Below are positions 35,678-46,815 of a stretch of 64,000 nt of DNA, one piece after another. The notes beneath the pieces were generated by a model. It saw only the letters and a program-made list of their open reading frames with translations, was not told where the DNA came from and ran no database searches. Position 1 is the stretch's first letter, and each line of letters begins with the position of its first letter. The position numbers and the translations under genes were made by a program. Source of the stretch: Rhipicephalus microplus (taxonomy: Eukaryota; Arthropoda; Arachnida; Ixodida; Ixodidae); NCBI RefSeq assembly GCF_043290135.1, contig NC_134701.1, forward strand, positions 199,788,601 to 199,852,600. The letters run 5' to 3'.

Positions 35678-36095
35678 ATTCCCAGTCGTTGAATGGAATT
35701 TGAACTCAGGCTCACTGCACTGTTGGCGAGTATTCTACCAAAGAGCCACACTGGCACTTCGAAAGAACCTATACGAACGTCATGCCGGGCGAGAGATTGC
35801 ATCAAACCTATGTAATATAGCGTGGACGAAGAGTAAAATAACAACCAGCTATCACATGATGCTAATTTCTTAATGAGTGTGCGGTTTAGTGCTTCCAAAT
35901 CAGTGCGAAGCTCACAGCCATAATTCATCACCATCATCAGCTACGTACAGCGTCGACAGAGTGCACGCAAATACTTTACAGATGTGTAGAGGGTACCTTG
36001 CTTATCCGGAGAAAGACGAATATTGACGTAGTGGGCACTGTCCTACTTCACAAAAATTATGATTTATGTCGTAGTTAATATCTTGCGGAAAGACA
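35678..36095 (-). mobile_element. tRNA-Gly-module interspersed family, copy B
   Basis: The minus-strand module at about 35690-35757 reads TGGCTCTTTGGTAGAATACT then CGCC, with box B-like GAGTTCAAATTCC, closely resembling tRNA-Gly. The body includes AGTAAAATAACAACCAG (shared with 47490-47510) and AGCCATAATTCATCACCATC (shared with 6973-6992). Confidence 0.7.
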
Positions 36096-37001
36096 AAACA
36101 ACACAGTTGGCCTTGCCACAACACGAAGCTGTGCTCAGAATACGCATTATCCACTATCGTAATCGTAGGTGTATTTTTGAAAACTTGAAAAAAAGTTTTA
36201 ACTTTCACCCACTACCCTGGTTGGTAATCCCCGTTTCATCCATAACTTTCCTCTTAACCAGACAGAGTTATGTGGAATGCTTGCCCTTGGACAAAACTAC
36301 AACGCAGAAAGAAACACCCGATCAGCACCACGTGAGTCAATGATTTATACGACATTGTTGATTTCATTTTGTTTCAATAGCATCTGAATTTTTGCCCTTC
36401 CGATGTGAAAAGAATTATACTTCGGCTTCACCTGGCATTCGCATTAGTATTCTTCATAAGCTTCAATACCTAGCATCACCTTTGCTTCCTTTGTTTTCCT
36501 AGAGTACTTGCTGGTCTTGCATTCCCTCCTAGCAACTGACGAAAAATATTTCTTGCTCGTTAAGTTAATTGCCGAAAAACCGTTAAGCCTCATTGTCCTC
36601 TGTGACCACTAAGCTCGCAGGTAAACAACTCACCTAGGGTAGAACAACATCACGCAAATTCATTTCGTATACCCTACCCGACATGATTTACGTAAACAAG
36701 GCAAACACCCGGATCTGGAGGGTACAGAAGTGCATTCCTCAAAGGCGTGGTAGTCACGTGTCTACATGTATGCGCGGTTTCCCAATAATGAATACTCTCG
36801 AGATAGGGAGCTAATGGGAGATCATCCATTTGTGACACGGATATGAAATATTTTATCCAGGTGGTTCGTTGTTTCACGTTACCACATTTCACTGGTGCGG
36901 GAATATGGGAGCACCACCGTCGCTGTTACTCGTACCAACTGAAGTGTAAAGCTGGTACGCCCGCCGGATGAAGGTCCCATTTCCACCATGGAAGAAGCCG
37001 A
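36096..37001. other. Unresolved
   Basis: No long ORF with a domain; no repeat recognised. Confidence 0.35.
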
Positions 37002-37013
37002 GCGTTGGGAGGG

Positions 37014-37258
37014 TTTTATTGATTGATATGTGAGGTTTGACGTCCAAAAACCATCATATGAATATGAGAGACGCCGTAGTGGATGGCTCCGGGAATTTTG
37101 ACCTTCTGGCGTTCATTAACGTGTACCCAAATCTCAGCACACAAGCCAACAGCATTTTCGCCTCAATTAAAAATGCCTCTGCTGCAGCCGAGATTCGATC
37201 CTGCGAACTGAAGGTCAGCAGCCGAGTACCTTACCCTCTAGACCACCGACGTGGGGCA
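37014..37258 (-). mobile_element. Ruka-like SINE, diverged
   Basis: Inverse copy with the tail TTGATTGATATG and head CTCTAGACCACC. The likely target duplication is AGCGTTGGGAGGG (37001-37013) and AGCATCGGGAGGG (37259-37271), 13 bp with two mismatches. Confidence 0.9.
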
Positions 37259-37285
37259 AGCATCGGGAGGGAGCATCGCGCAATC

Positions 37286-38505
37286 AGAAAGAAAGAATGG
37301 AAGAAGGAAATGAATAAATATAGAAGGAAAAAAAGAAAGGAAGAATGAGATAAAGAAAAAAATGAAGAATGCAAGTAAGAAAGAAAAAAAGGAAAGAAAG
37401 AGAGTAGAAAATGGAGAAAAGACGAAAGAAAGTAAGAAAGTTAGAAAAAAAGGAAAAAAAAGGAAAGCAAAAAAAGAGAGAGGCGTAATAAAAGTAAGAA
37501 TTAAGGGAACTGACTGATTGATTGATTTGTGGAGTTGAACGTCCGAAAACCACCATATGATTATGAGAGACGCCGTAGTGGAGGGCTACGGAAATTTCGA
37601 CCACCTGGGGTTCTTTAACGTGCACCCAAATCTGAATACACGGGCCTACAACATTTCCGCTTCCATCGGAAATGCAGCCTCCACAGTCGGGATTTGATCC
37701 CGCGACCTTCTGGTCAGCAGCCGAGTTCCTTAGCCACCAGACCGCCGCGGCGGGGCAAGAATTAAGAAAAAAAAAAGAAAGGAAGAAGAAAAAAGGAAGT
37801 AGAAAGAAAGAAGCTAGAGATGATGTAAGAAAGAAGGAAAAAAAGAAAAGGAAGGAAAAAATGAAAGAAAGCAAGAAAGAAGTAAAGTAAAAAAAGAAAG
37901 TATGAAAGAAAGAAGAGAGAAAAAAAGGATGAAAGTAAGCAAAGAAGAACGGAAGAAAGACAGAAGGAAGAAAAAAGAAAGAAGAAAACAAAGAACAAAA
38001 GAAAGAAGGAAAGAGGGGAAAAATAAGTAATACTGAAAGAAAGATGGAAGAAGGAAAGTAAGAAACAAACGAAGAAAGAAAGTAGGAAAGAAGAAAATGC
38101 ACAAAAAAGACAGAAAGAATAAAGAGAAAGTAAGAAACAAAAGAAGAGGAAAGAAAAAATAAGGAAACACAGAAAGATGTAAAGTAAGCAAAAAGGAAAG
38201 AACGAAAGAAACAATAAAAGTGGGAAGGAAAGAAAGAAAGGAAAGAAGAAAGAAAGAAAGTAGAAAAGCAGGAGAGAAAGGAGAAAAGTGAGCGACAAGG
38301 AAACTGAGAAAAACAGAAAGAAAAAGGAAGGAAAGGAAGTTAGAATGCAGAAATATAAGAGAAATGGGAAGTGAGAAATAAATAAGTAAAAATGAACGAA
38401 ACAATGAAAGAAGTAAAGTAAGAAATAAGAAAGAATGGAAAAAAGAAAAGAAAACAAGAAAAGAAAATAAGAAAGAAGGAAAAGAAGGAAATGTATTTTT
38501 TTCTT
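37286..38505. repeat. Polypurine (GAAA-rich) tract of about 1.2 kb with an inserted SINE
   Basis: Almost uninterrupted A/G on the plus strand outside the SINE. The large Phe/Leu/Ser-rich minus-strand ORFs (up to 272 residues) are translations of this tract and not genes. Confidence 0.95.
37506..37756 (-). mobile_element. Ruka-like SINE inside the polypurine tract
   Basis: Full-length inverse copy from the TTGATTGATTTG tail to a CCGCGGCGGGGC head end. The target duplication AAGAATTAAG lies at 37496-37505 and 37757-37766 (10 bp, perfect). Confidence 0.94.
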
Positions 38506-39060
38506 TCAAAAGCAGCTAAGAAACACAAGAACTTGACTGCTTCAGTAAGCCACATTATTTCTAACCTCAAGTCACGTGAAGACATTGTAATAAGAAATCT
38601 GATAAGGGAGGAAGCATAGTCATCTGGCCAATAGAGAAGGACAAGTACGAAGCTTACAGACAACTAAACAACCCTAAACACAACCGTAAAAGAGACAATG
38701 ATCCAACAGAACACTACACACTCACAAATACCAACAGGCTTAGATTCCTTTTAAGGGATCAATTGATTAGTCCATCAAAGTATTAATTTTGAAACCAAAC
38801 AGCAAAGCAGCATGGCAATTTTGCCACCTGCCGAGAATTCCCAAAATATTAATCCCAGAATTATACAGTGCCAATATTCCAGGGCACCCAATGGTATCCA
38901 GCAAAAATACCCCTACCGAGACTTTTCGCAATCGCAACAGAACGACGACAAAGAGACCGTTCTGCTCTTGCACTATAACCAGAGTCCTTTAATATTGCTG
39001 AAGCACTGAAGGACTCTGCTATAAGTATCGTCATGTCATACGAACTAGCCCAAACCACCA
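38506..39060 (+). pseudogene. Penelope-like element reverse transcriptase, N-terminal part
   Basis: Three-frame reading gives blocks typical of Penelope-like polymerases: LKSREDIVIR, VIWPIEKDKYEAYRQLNN, HYTLTNTNRLRFLLRDQL, KPNSKAAWQFCHLPRIPK and GHPMVSSKNTPTETF. The last two correspond to the family's FYxLPKIHKxxxPGRPIVS region. Several frameshifts and stops separate them. The catalytic palm and GIY-YIG endonuclease are not seen. It starts directly at the edge of the polypurine tract. Confidence 0.78.
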
Positions 39061-39779
39061 CACTCCTAAAACCACTTCTATACCGCGCATCTTCAAGGTC
39101 ATTGCCAATGCAGAAAGTTCTCTGCGGCTTTTTTCCCCCCATATCTTTACACCAACGTCCCACTTTCCCCCACCCAGACTTTTCTTTCTTTCTTCTTTCT
39201 TTCTTTCCCCCCTATTTTTCTCTCCTTGTTGGTCATTTTCTTTGTATTCTCAATTTTCTTTTTCCTTGTCCAATATGCCGCAAAATTCTTGGGGCGATTC
39301 CGCTGAGCGGACTAACTACGAGGACAGTTAAAACACTTTTTTTTTGTCAATGACCTTTCCCATCGAACGCGTGCTCTTCAGAACCCATCCGGTATCGCTT
39401 ACCGTCGACATCTTGACAATTAAAAGTACGCCACCTGCTTCTCCCCATTTTTTTAACTGCTTCCTTGTAGTCCTTCCCATTCATAGGTGTTTGGGATTAG
39501 GCGTACGCCGTTATTGTCGGCAACCTTCTGCGGTGGCCGGCAGTGGCTCCCATTTGCTGGTTTCGAAGTATTTCATGCTCTTTCCTTCGTTCATGTCTGC
39601 GGCGGCCACAGCTTTCTGGCAGACCACTGCTACTTTGCGCCCCCCTCCCTCCTTTTCTTGCTTCTCCTTCCCCCAATATCCGAGAAAAGAACACTCAGTG
39701 TCAGCGCAACCTAACTTGAAATGAAGCAAGGGCTCCACTGTATACTGCTTTATATATATATTTTTTCTTTTCAGACGGC
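39061..39779. other. Pyrimidine-rich unresolved stretch
   Basis: TTTCTTTCTTTC-type runs (39180-39210) and C-rich patches. The ORF 39344-39724 has no domain. It lies between the polymerase piece and the putative 3' end of the Penelope-like element, and may belong to it. Confidence 0.35.
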
Positions 39780-40035
39780 GATTACCAACAGGAACACCAG
39801 TCACCACCAGGAGATGACGTCACTACTAACCCCCTTAAAAACTAACATGCCAAGGACGACAAGATGCATTTGACAAAGATAGGTCCTTTTATCGAAATGT
39901 CGGCCAGCCTGTCTGAGGCACTTCCACATTTGACCCTGATTATCCCAATACTCATGCATGTACTTGCCATTTTGCTCATGACTATCTTTATGTACCACAC
40001 TGCTAAAATCACTGAATGGTGCTGCAGTATCTGTA
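39780..40035 (+). mobile_element. Probable 3' end of a Penelope-like element
   Basis: Contains TTTGACAAAGATAGGTCC then TTTTATCGAAATGTCGGCC (39868-39906). This resembles the conserved GAC..AGA-loop-CGAAA-GTCGG motif in Penelope-like terminal regions, where hammerhead ribozyme motifs are known. Its position and orientation fit the polymerase fragment at 38506. The assignment rests on motif memory. Confidence 0.45.
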
Positions 40036-40039
40036 AATA

Positions 40040-40230
40040 AGTAAATAATTTTAAAAGTAAGTAAGAAAAAGTGAAATAGAGAAAGAAAAAAGAAGGGAAG
40101 AAAAAGTGAAAGAAAGTAGAAAAGAGGGAAAGAAAAAGAAAGAATGAAAGAATAAAGGAAAAAGAAACAAAAAAGAAGAAAGGAAAGAGAAAAAGAAAAA
40201 TGAACGCGGAAAAGAAAAAAATAATAAAAG
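40040..40230. repeat. Second polypurine tract
   Basis: GAAA/GGAA-rich, similar to the tract at 37286-38505. The antisense ORF 39801-40277 is a translation artefact. Confidence 0.9.
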
Positions 40231-40469
40231 TACTTCAGGCCGACACACGCCATCGCTTTTACTCGTTTCATTGACAAAACATGGGCTTTAGAATTAGAAC
40301 TAGAATTTAGAAGGGAAGCTTTCGGAGCCTAACTGATTCGTCCGCGAGAGGTGAAAACGCTCTGCAGAAAAGCCAACTTACTTTATGGAACTACACATGT
40401 AAACCATAACAAGGTTAGCATTGCTGAAAGCGGTATACATTGAAACAATGGTTCGTATCCCAGCCCGGC
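40231..40469. other. Unresolved
   Basis: Nothing recognised. Confidence 0.3.
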
Positions 40470-40775
40470 TTTATTGCATATAATTTATCACGACATTCAC
40501 CCTAATAGCTCTTGCAGGCACTGCAACGAATTCGCTAGCCTAGACCACATGCTCTGGCGTAGCCCCTCGTTGCGGGGCACGGACCAGTCCAACGAAGAAA
40601 AGTGGTTATCCACTATCAAAAACCCCGGTGTCGCAGACCAATTGTGGGCTGTCCAGAGGGCCCAGGATGCGGGGGTCGGGCTTGGCCTGACTGTCCCAAC
40701 GTGGCAGTGGCCCGCTGCACGTTGAGTCGTGCACCTCAGGACTTGGAATAAAGTTTCGCATCCATCCATCCATTC
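40470..40775 (+). pseudogene. LINE ORF2 C-terminal tail with 3' UTR
   Basis: The 83-residue open frame from 40474 contains a knuckle remnant CRHCNEFASLDHMLWRS (the final Cys is replaced). It continues with VADQLWAVQRAQDAGVGLGL, TVPTWQWPAAR and stop at 40725. AATAAA is at 40748-40753 and a CATCCATCCATCCATTC tail follows. 5'-truncated. Confidence 0.82.
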
Positions 40776-41454
40776 ACATCTAAAAAGATATCATTTGCAG
40801 AAATGAATACGAAGTGATCGTAGCTAACTAATAATCACTAAAGACGTCTCGGATAACCGCTGCTGACTCCGTAGACGCACGAAACAGAGCGCCACCGCCT
40901 CGTCGAGCTAGCGAGTGCTCTTATGCCCCAACAATTCGCCAAAGCGACGACGCTACGCCTGACGGAAGAAACCTGACGCAACTTGCTGTAGCCGACGCAT
41001 ATCTCCACTAACTGCCGTAAGGGAAATCGGCAAAGTTGTAACGAGAAGTAGCGCGCATGTCGCACAGCTACAGTTTGCAGATCTCCCTAACAAGATTCTA
41101 TTCATACCGGGTAAAGCCAACCTGCTTACCTCAGACATTGAAGTAAACGATCTTTTGGTGAACGAAGCAGCGGGAGCTCTGCGAACGGCAATCACCGGGT
41201 GTCCGTGTTACGCACTTCCCCAGGTTTTATAGTAGTGCACCTGCCATACGTCCGTGCGCATGGGTGCCAGTTAAATAATTAAAGGTGCACTATAGCTCAC
41301 AGAACCGGTACCCCACCGGCTTCCTATCTTAGGAAGCACCTTGCGCCTGCCTGAGAATTGATGCCGTCTCCGGACAGCATATGTTCAGCTGTTATGCGTG
41401 CGTCTTATGTCTGAGTTCGCAATGAAAAAAGGCAGTAAAAGAGAGAGAGAGAGA
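40776..41454. other. Unresolved
   Basis: Short ORFs without domains; an AG run at 41442-41456. Confidence 0.35.
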
Positions 41455-41535
41455 AAGGCTCGGAACCCAGTGGTTAAAAACAATCACTCTCAGAGCGTGG
41501 AGGCGTGGGTTCAGACACTGGCATTGGAGCGAAAA
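41455..41535 (+). mobile_element. Degraded tRNA-derived SINE head
   Basis: CCCAGTGGTTAAAAACAATC (box A-like), an anticodon-like CTCTCAGAGCGTGGAGGC and box B-like GGGTTCAGACACTGG appear at tRNA spacing. It is not a functional tRNA. Confidence 0.45.
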
Positions 41536-41769
41536 TTCTGTTGCTTTATTTAATTTATTTGTTTATAGCAGTGGCCGACTTATGTGACAGATGGACGGAC
41601 GGGCGGTTTTTTCGTTGAGTTGGCGCAGGGATGCTTACACAAATCTGAAGCGTCCAGCAGGCCTGCGATGCAGCGCGGAGACAAGATCTTGACGTGCCAT
41701 TGTGAAATACCTCACCCATGGTTCACCAAAAATTATGCAGGACAATGGGATAACGCTATGAACAACGAA

Positions 41770-42340
41770 TAAATAGTGTGCCTTTTTATTTATATTTGGC
41801 AGAACATGAGAAGATAGGCTACGTTACAGCCAGCTATCCCAACATCATGACTGTAATGTACAATATAAACACACAAAGAAGCAAAATTACGAATAAAATA
41901 AGAAAAAAAAACTAATTAGAGGCAATACGTACAGTGCTATATACATCATAGGGCTTATAACACATGAATGAGCACAGTATGTATGGTCATAGTACAGTTC
42001 ATATGTTGGGATCACATTGGGGATAGAGTACGTACAAATAGCGGCAAGGTATAATATGAACTAAGGACAGGTCATCAGATTTGTGTGCATTAAAAAATCG
42101 CGGAGGACGCTCACTCCGTGTCTTTGATTGTCGAAATGTGGCAACGGTCCAAGAATGTTTCTAATCGTAAATGGTCGTCTGCCGAGTCGGTCCAAGCGAT
42201 CTCTGAGTTCAGGGTGTTGTTGTTCGTATTGTGGACATTCTAAAAGAATATGCTCCTCTCACGCATCGACATGATCGCAGTAGTCGCAGTCGCGGGGTCG
42301 TTCTTTTTTTGCATTCACCTAAACGATTTGAAGAGGAAAG
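41770..42340 (-). pseudogene. LINE ORF2 C-terminus with 3' UTR
   Basis: The minus-strand reading 42330-42061 contains CDYCDHVDA, a stop, EEHILLECPQYEQQHPELRD, RLDRLGRRPFTIRN, ILGPLPHFDNQ and a final MTCP followed by TAG (42061-42063). This is the zinc knuckle plus LGPLP tail of an I/CR1-type LINE. A stop lies inside the knuckle. The 3' UTR extends to an AATAAA near 41785. It is from a different family than the WAVQ/VPTW tails. Confidence 0.82.
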
Positions 42341-42654
42341 CCGCCTTATGTTTCTTCTCAATCTATGCAATGACCTCGAGCGCGACTTCCCAAGCTATGT
42401 ATGTAACGATACTCTCCCGATCCCCCTTGAAATTTTTTTCTGCACGTAAAGACGTTTTTACTGCCTCCATGATTAGCCCACATATCACCAAGTGACAGTG
42501 TAATCAGGTCATGTGTCATAGACAGTGCAATGTGACATCACACCGTGAGAAGTCACGATGACGTGACATATTTGTGGGTGTTTGTGATGTCGTCACGTGA
42601 CATTGTTTTCTATCACTCATGTCGCCGTCGCGGGATGCCGACAGTCAATTCTAG
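42341..42654. other. Unresolved, with inverted GTGACGT-like patches
   Basis: GATGACGTGACAT (42558-42570) and GTCGTCACGTGACATTG (42588-42604) form an imperfect inverted pair. No gene. Confidence 0.35.
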
Positions 42655-42810
42655 CATTTTAGGAGGCATCTAAGACCTGCGCCAAGGTACACATTGTGCG
42701 CTAGACAAGGAGCTTGGCATCTCAGTCCCCACGTGGGAGCTGCCCGCAACACAGTGATCTGTGTTTCGGAGGACCAAATAAAGTTTATCCAATCCAATTC
42801 AATCCAAGTA
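42655..42810 (+). mobile_element. LINE tail (short 3' fragment)
   Basis: KELGISVPTWELPATQ then stop matches the GLTVPTWxxPAAR end of the 40470 copy. AATAAA at 42778-42783 and a CCAATCCAATTCAATCC tail follow. Only about 150 bp survives. Confidence 0.7.
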
Positions 42811-43339
42811 ACCTTACTGGTAACCGCACCGAAAGGTCAGAACTTAGCTGTGTAACTATTAACACTTCTACTTTTTTTTTTCACTGGGAGAACGACACGA
42901 TCATGAAATGTGCTGGGAATGTAGACTACAGATTCAATTCATCCGCTTTCACCTTGGCAGAATATAACTTTCCTATGGATGCCAGAAGACGACAAGTGAA
43001 TACTTGATACCAAATTCAATCTCACTAATATCGGCAAGATATAATCTTTGGCAAGAAAGCTGGTCTTTACGAAAAACATATAGCTCACACGTTCCGTTGC
43101 TGAAGACGAAAACACCCGACAGCCGTAGTCAAGCCCTGTTCTTACAGCGATTCTTCACTTCTGCTAGAGTGGTTCTAGAATGTACGTGCGCCATAGACGT
43201 GTACAGGTATCCCCGAGAGGGGAGAAGGGGAAGGGGCAAGGCTTCATGGCGGTGTCCCAACTCACCCTTGGTCGTGTCTACACGACAAGACGCTTCACAA
43301 TGTTCCAACTGTCCTGCATTTTCATTCATTGTGAAGGTT
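42811..43339. other. Unresolved, ORF 43004-43366
   Basis: The 120-residue frame has CTCAIDVYRYPREGRR and SFIVKVQKEELLGE but no known domain. It runs into the inverted repeat at 43340, so it is doubtful as a gene. Confidence 0.3.
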
Positions 43340-43490
43340 CAGAAAGAGGAACTGCTGGGCGAATAAGACACGCCGCTGTGTTCGTGTTTCCTTTTCAGGT
43401 GTACTAGTTCTCTCTCTCTCCCTCTCTTTTTCTTTGCAGCACCATCATTCAGAGGTCACATACCCACTCGCCCAGCAGTTCCCATTTCTG
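43340..43490. repeat. 23-bp inverted repeat, arms 43340-43362 and 43468-43490
   Basis: AACTGCTGGGCGA on the left and TCGCCCAGCAGTT on the right are the conserved cores. The whole 23-bp arms differ at two positions. The loop of 105 bp holds a CT-rich run. No target duplication was noted. Confidence 0.8.
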
Positions 43491-43630
43491 GAGCTTAACA
43501 ATGCACGAAAATATTAAAGTGACGCGATGAGATGCTTCTCACAATGACCTTCCTTTGGCCCCTGGCTTTCTCGAAGCAAAGATGTCAAACAAACAGCTAT
43601 TGGAATGCGAAATCAGTGGCCTTCGGCAGT

Positions 43631-45304
43631 CCCCTATCGGAAAAAACAAACGAATGGTGGGCATGGTGTAAACCACCACCCACCATTATAGTGGATTAAT
43701 GTAGTGGGTGAATGGTGGGAAACGCCCACCATGGCGCATGGTGGGTATGGTGGGTGCTGCAGTGCCGGCAACGCTTGAGCGCGAAATGGCATCAGAATCA
43801 CCATGACGAGCTGCCACAAAATATAACAAAGAATTGCATAAAAATGGTATAAAAAACACCCATCCCGTAAAAAAAAACACGAAGTGACACGGAGGATCGA
43901 ACGTGCAACCTGCGGATTCCCACTCGGAGACACTATATAACCAATGCATCATACCAACATGTAGTTATTTGTGCGTTAAATAGTTAGTTAGCATACAAAC
44001 TTACGGTCCAACTTCAGTTATGTTTGTCGTGTACACGACATAGACGAGATCTGCACCTGCTACTAAAAATTGCACATTTATTAAACACAAGCAACTGCTG
44101 CCTGTAACGATTGCCACTGTGTTATTGGCACCAGTGCTATTCTTTTTTTTTTACAATTCGCAACTGCGAGAAAAAAAAACGAAGTGGACTGGGTAACAGC
44201 AACAGTTTACCGGCGGAGTCTGCCAAGTTTAATATCCGTCTCACGCTCGTTCTAAAGGGCGACATCTGCTCACGCTTTATAACGCTTTTAGGCTCATTCC
44301 ATAGATACGCCTGCCTAATTTATTTGATTGAGTATTGGGATGCTGTTCGCGCAATGTAGAGGGCGGTCGTGCCATCGCAATGTTGTAGCTCTTTCGCTAA
44401 AGCAACAACTACATAACGGCTTGGCCAAAACGAATGCAGTGGGCCGGAAACATTACGCTATCATATTGGTTCTCCAAGCATACGAATTGCCACGTCTGAG
44501 TTCTCGCACAAAAGCTAGAGAAGTGCCGGCGAGTGCGACCGGCGGCTGTCGGTGAGAAGAGACGTACGTTCTCTGGGAGTGCTTGAATCGCATCGCATTG
44601 ATGTTTGTTGCTTCTTGAGCGGACACCATACACAATGAAAAATGCTTCATTAAGGTTAACTGATGCCATGGCTGCGCTGTATTGTCATTCTTAATCGTCG
44701 TAATCGTGTATTCTGAAACCCGGAAGCACAGATAACACAATTGTACAGGCTCTGTCGGTAGACCTAACCTTTGGTGGAAATCATGGTGGCAGAACATGTA
44801 GTGTACAGATCCCAACTTGGTACACTATAAAAATTGCCCGCCATTATGAGCCCACCCATCATCTGCTTACTGCTTCCCAGCATTATCGCTATGGTGGGCA
44901 GAGCTTCTCAGCTTGGTACACCATGTGGCCCATAATAACAAGCAGCACCCATCATCTGCTTAGTGCTTCCCAGCAATATCGCAATGGTGGGAAGAGTTTC
45001 TCAGCTTGGTACACCATGTGGCCCACCATAATAAGCACCACCCAGCATATGCTTAGGGCTTCCCAGCATTATCGCAATGGTGGGCAGAGTGTCCCATTAT
45101 TGCCCACTATCTAGCCTCGGCTTTCCACCATCATTTCCACTTTCCCCATCATCTGTACACCATACCACCCAGTATGTCCCGGCATATCCACCATATTTTC
45201 CACTACGTCCCACCATACCATCATAATTTCCACCATGCCCACTATTCTTTCCACTACGCCCACCATGTTTTCCAGTATCTACCATGGCAATTTTTCCGAT
45301 AGGG
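43631..45304. mobile_element. Possible fold-back element with CCACCAT sub-repeats
   Basis: A perfect 14-bp inverted pair, CCCTATCGGAAAAA (43632-43645) and TTTTTCCGATAGGG (45291-45304), bounds the region. Inside each end are short GGTGGG/CCACCAT units in opposite sense (43652-43755 and 45125-45275). The middle has three direct units of about 93 bp beginning CTTGGTACAC (44814, 44910, 45003). A tRNA-like inverse motif (GGATCGAACGTGCAACC) lies near 43892-43908. No transposase was recognised. Confidence 0.5.
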
Positions 45305-45305
<1 letters not shown>

Positions 45306-45366
<61 letters not shown>

Positions 45367-45376
45367 CACGCACACA

Positions 45377-45408
<32 letters not shown>

Positions 45409-45460
45409 CACACGCACGCACACACACACACACACGCACACACACACACACACACACATT
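45306..45460. repeat. (CA)n microsatellite with CG interruptions
   Basis: Abuts the right end of the possible fold-back element. The CVCV and THTH ORFs are artefacts. Confidence 0.97.
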
Positions 45461-46163
45461 AATGCTGTGAATGAATAAAAGTTATTTAAAGCGAGTTCGG
45501 CAGTTACTTTATAATACTGCGTATAAGTACAGGCTCGGTGCACCAATGTTGAAGGCCTCTAATATTCCGCTACTAATGCTAGAAACAGCCTTGGATAGCC
45601 CCGAGCAACGGTCGTCCTCCGAACGCCGTGGGAGATTTGCTCAACGCTTTCCGCATCCGACACCGTCTGTGTATAAGCGTATAAGCAGCACTGCATCAAA
45701 CTTTGTGCATTTTTTGCGTTTTCCTCCGTGTGTTACAAACGCTACAGAGATAAGAATCATATGCATTGGTGATAGAACTCCGGCATTCACTGAAGCAGAC
45801 ACAAGACGTATAGGTAGCGTAAGTGGTTCGTTTTCTGCGTTTTTATTTTTTATATTTTTTTCCGTCCTCGACGTTATCTCTCAATTCGCGTAACCGTAGC
45901 GTTGTATGATTCAGATTTTCGCGGCGCGTTGCAAAATATCAGCGCCTCCGTTGCGTAAGCCACGGGTGCATCCGGTGGAAGAAATGATTGCTTTAAGGTC
46001 TTTGCAGGGTTAAAACGATAACATCTTGCGTAACACGCCGTACAACTTACGTGTTGAATTGCAGGACTGAATTACCGCGTAAATGCAGTTATATCTTCGA
46101 TCGCCGATTGAAGCCGTGAATAAAAAGGTGTTGCGGAGATAACGAGTTCCTTAGTTTATCGAG

Positions 46164-46208
<45 letters not shown>

Positions 46209-46401
46209 AAAGAAAAAAAACCTTGACAGTTCTCAGATACGTCCTTGTAGTGTTATAGTGGCGTCAGAATCACGGCGCTACGATCTGAGAATAATTTCGA
46301 CGTCCTATCTATCTATATCTGTCAGCTATTTCGGCGGCCTTGGCGCGAAGAAACGACGGACTCAGTTATGTTTTGTCGATTGATTTATTTATCGATATAT
46401 T
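45461..46401. other. Unresolved, ORF 45471-45893 and (CA)n at 46165-46208
   Basis: The 140-residue frame has a hydrophobic end (FLFFIFFSVLDVISQF) but no recognised domain. A possible splice donor GTAAGT near 45819 would cut it before that end. There is no independent support for a gene. Confidence 0.3.
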
Positions 46402-46436
46402 TTTCGATAATACTGGCCGTATATGGCTTCTCGTAT

Positions 46437-46671
46437 ATAATGTCCCGAAACCACCATATGATTATGAGAGACGCCGTAGTGGAGGGCTCCGGAAATTCCG
46501 ACCACCTGGGGTTCTTTAACGTGCACCCAAATCTGAGCACACGGACCTACAACGTTTCCGCCTCCATCGGAAATGCAGCCGCCACGGCCGGGATTCGATC
46601 CCGGCCGTGACCTGCGGGTCAGCAGCCGAGTACCTTAGTTTCTGGACCACCGCGGCGGCGCAGCCTCAACC
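46437..46671 (-). mobile_element. Ruka-like SINE with 35-bp flanking duplication
   Basis: Inverse copy lacking the ATCAAT tail (starts at ATGTCCCGAAACC). Near box B it carries a small internal duplication (GGGATTCGATCCC followed by GGCCGTGACC). The flanks 46402-46436 and 46672-46706 are identical over 35 bp. Confidence 0.93.
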
Positions 46672-46815
46672 TTTCGATAATACTGGCCGTATATGGCTTC
46701 TCGTATTCTCATGGCTATTGTCAAAGCCTGGGGCTCTCATCGAGAAAAATAAACTAGTTGCCGAAAAGCTTCAGGCGCATTCCGTTTCCATTGCCTGCAT
46801 CAAAAAAAAAATAAT

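Noticed and set aside
37284..38509. Large minus-strand ORFs of up to 272 residues
   Set aside because: They are Phe/Leu/Ser translations of the polypurine tract and of a SINE inside it.
45097..45546. Cys/Val and Thr/His repeat ORFs
   Set aside because: Translation of the (CA)n tract; the same applies at 63098-63422.
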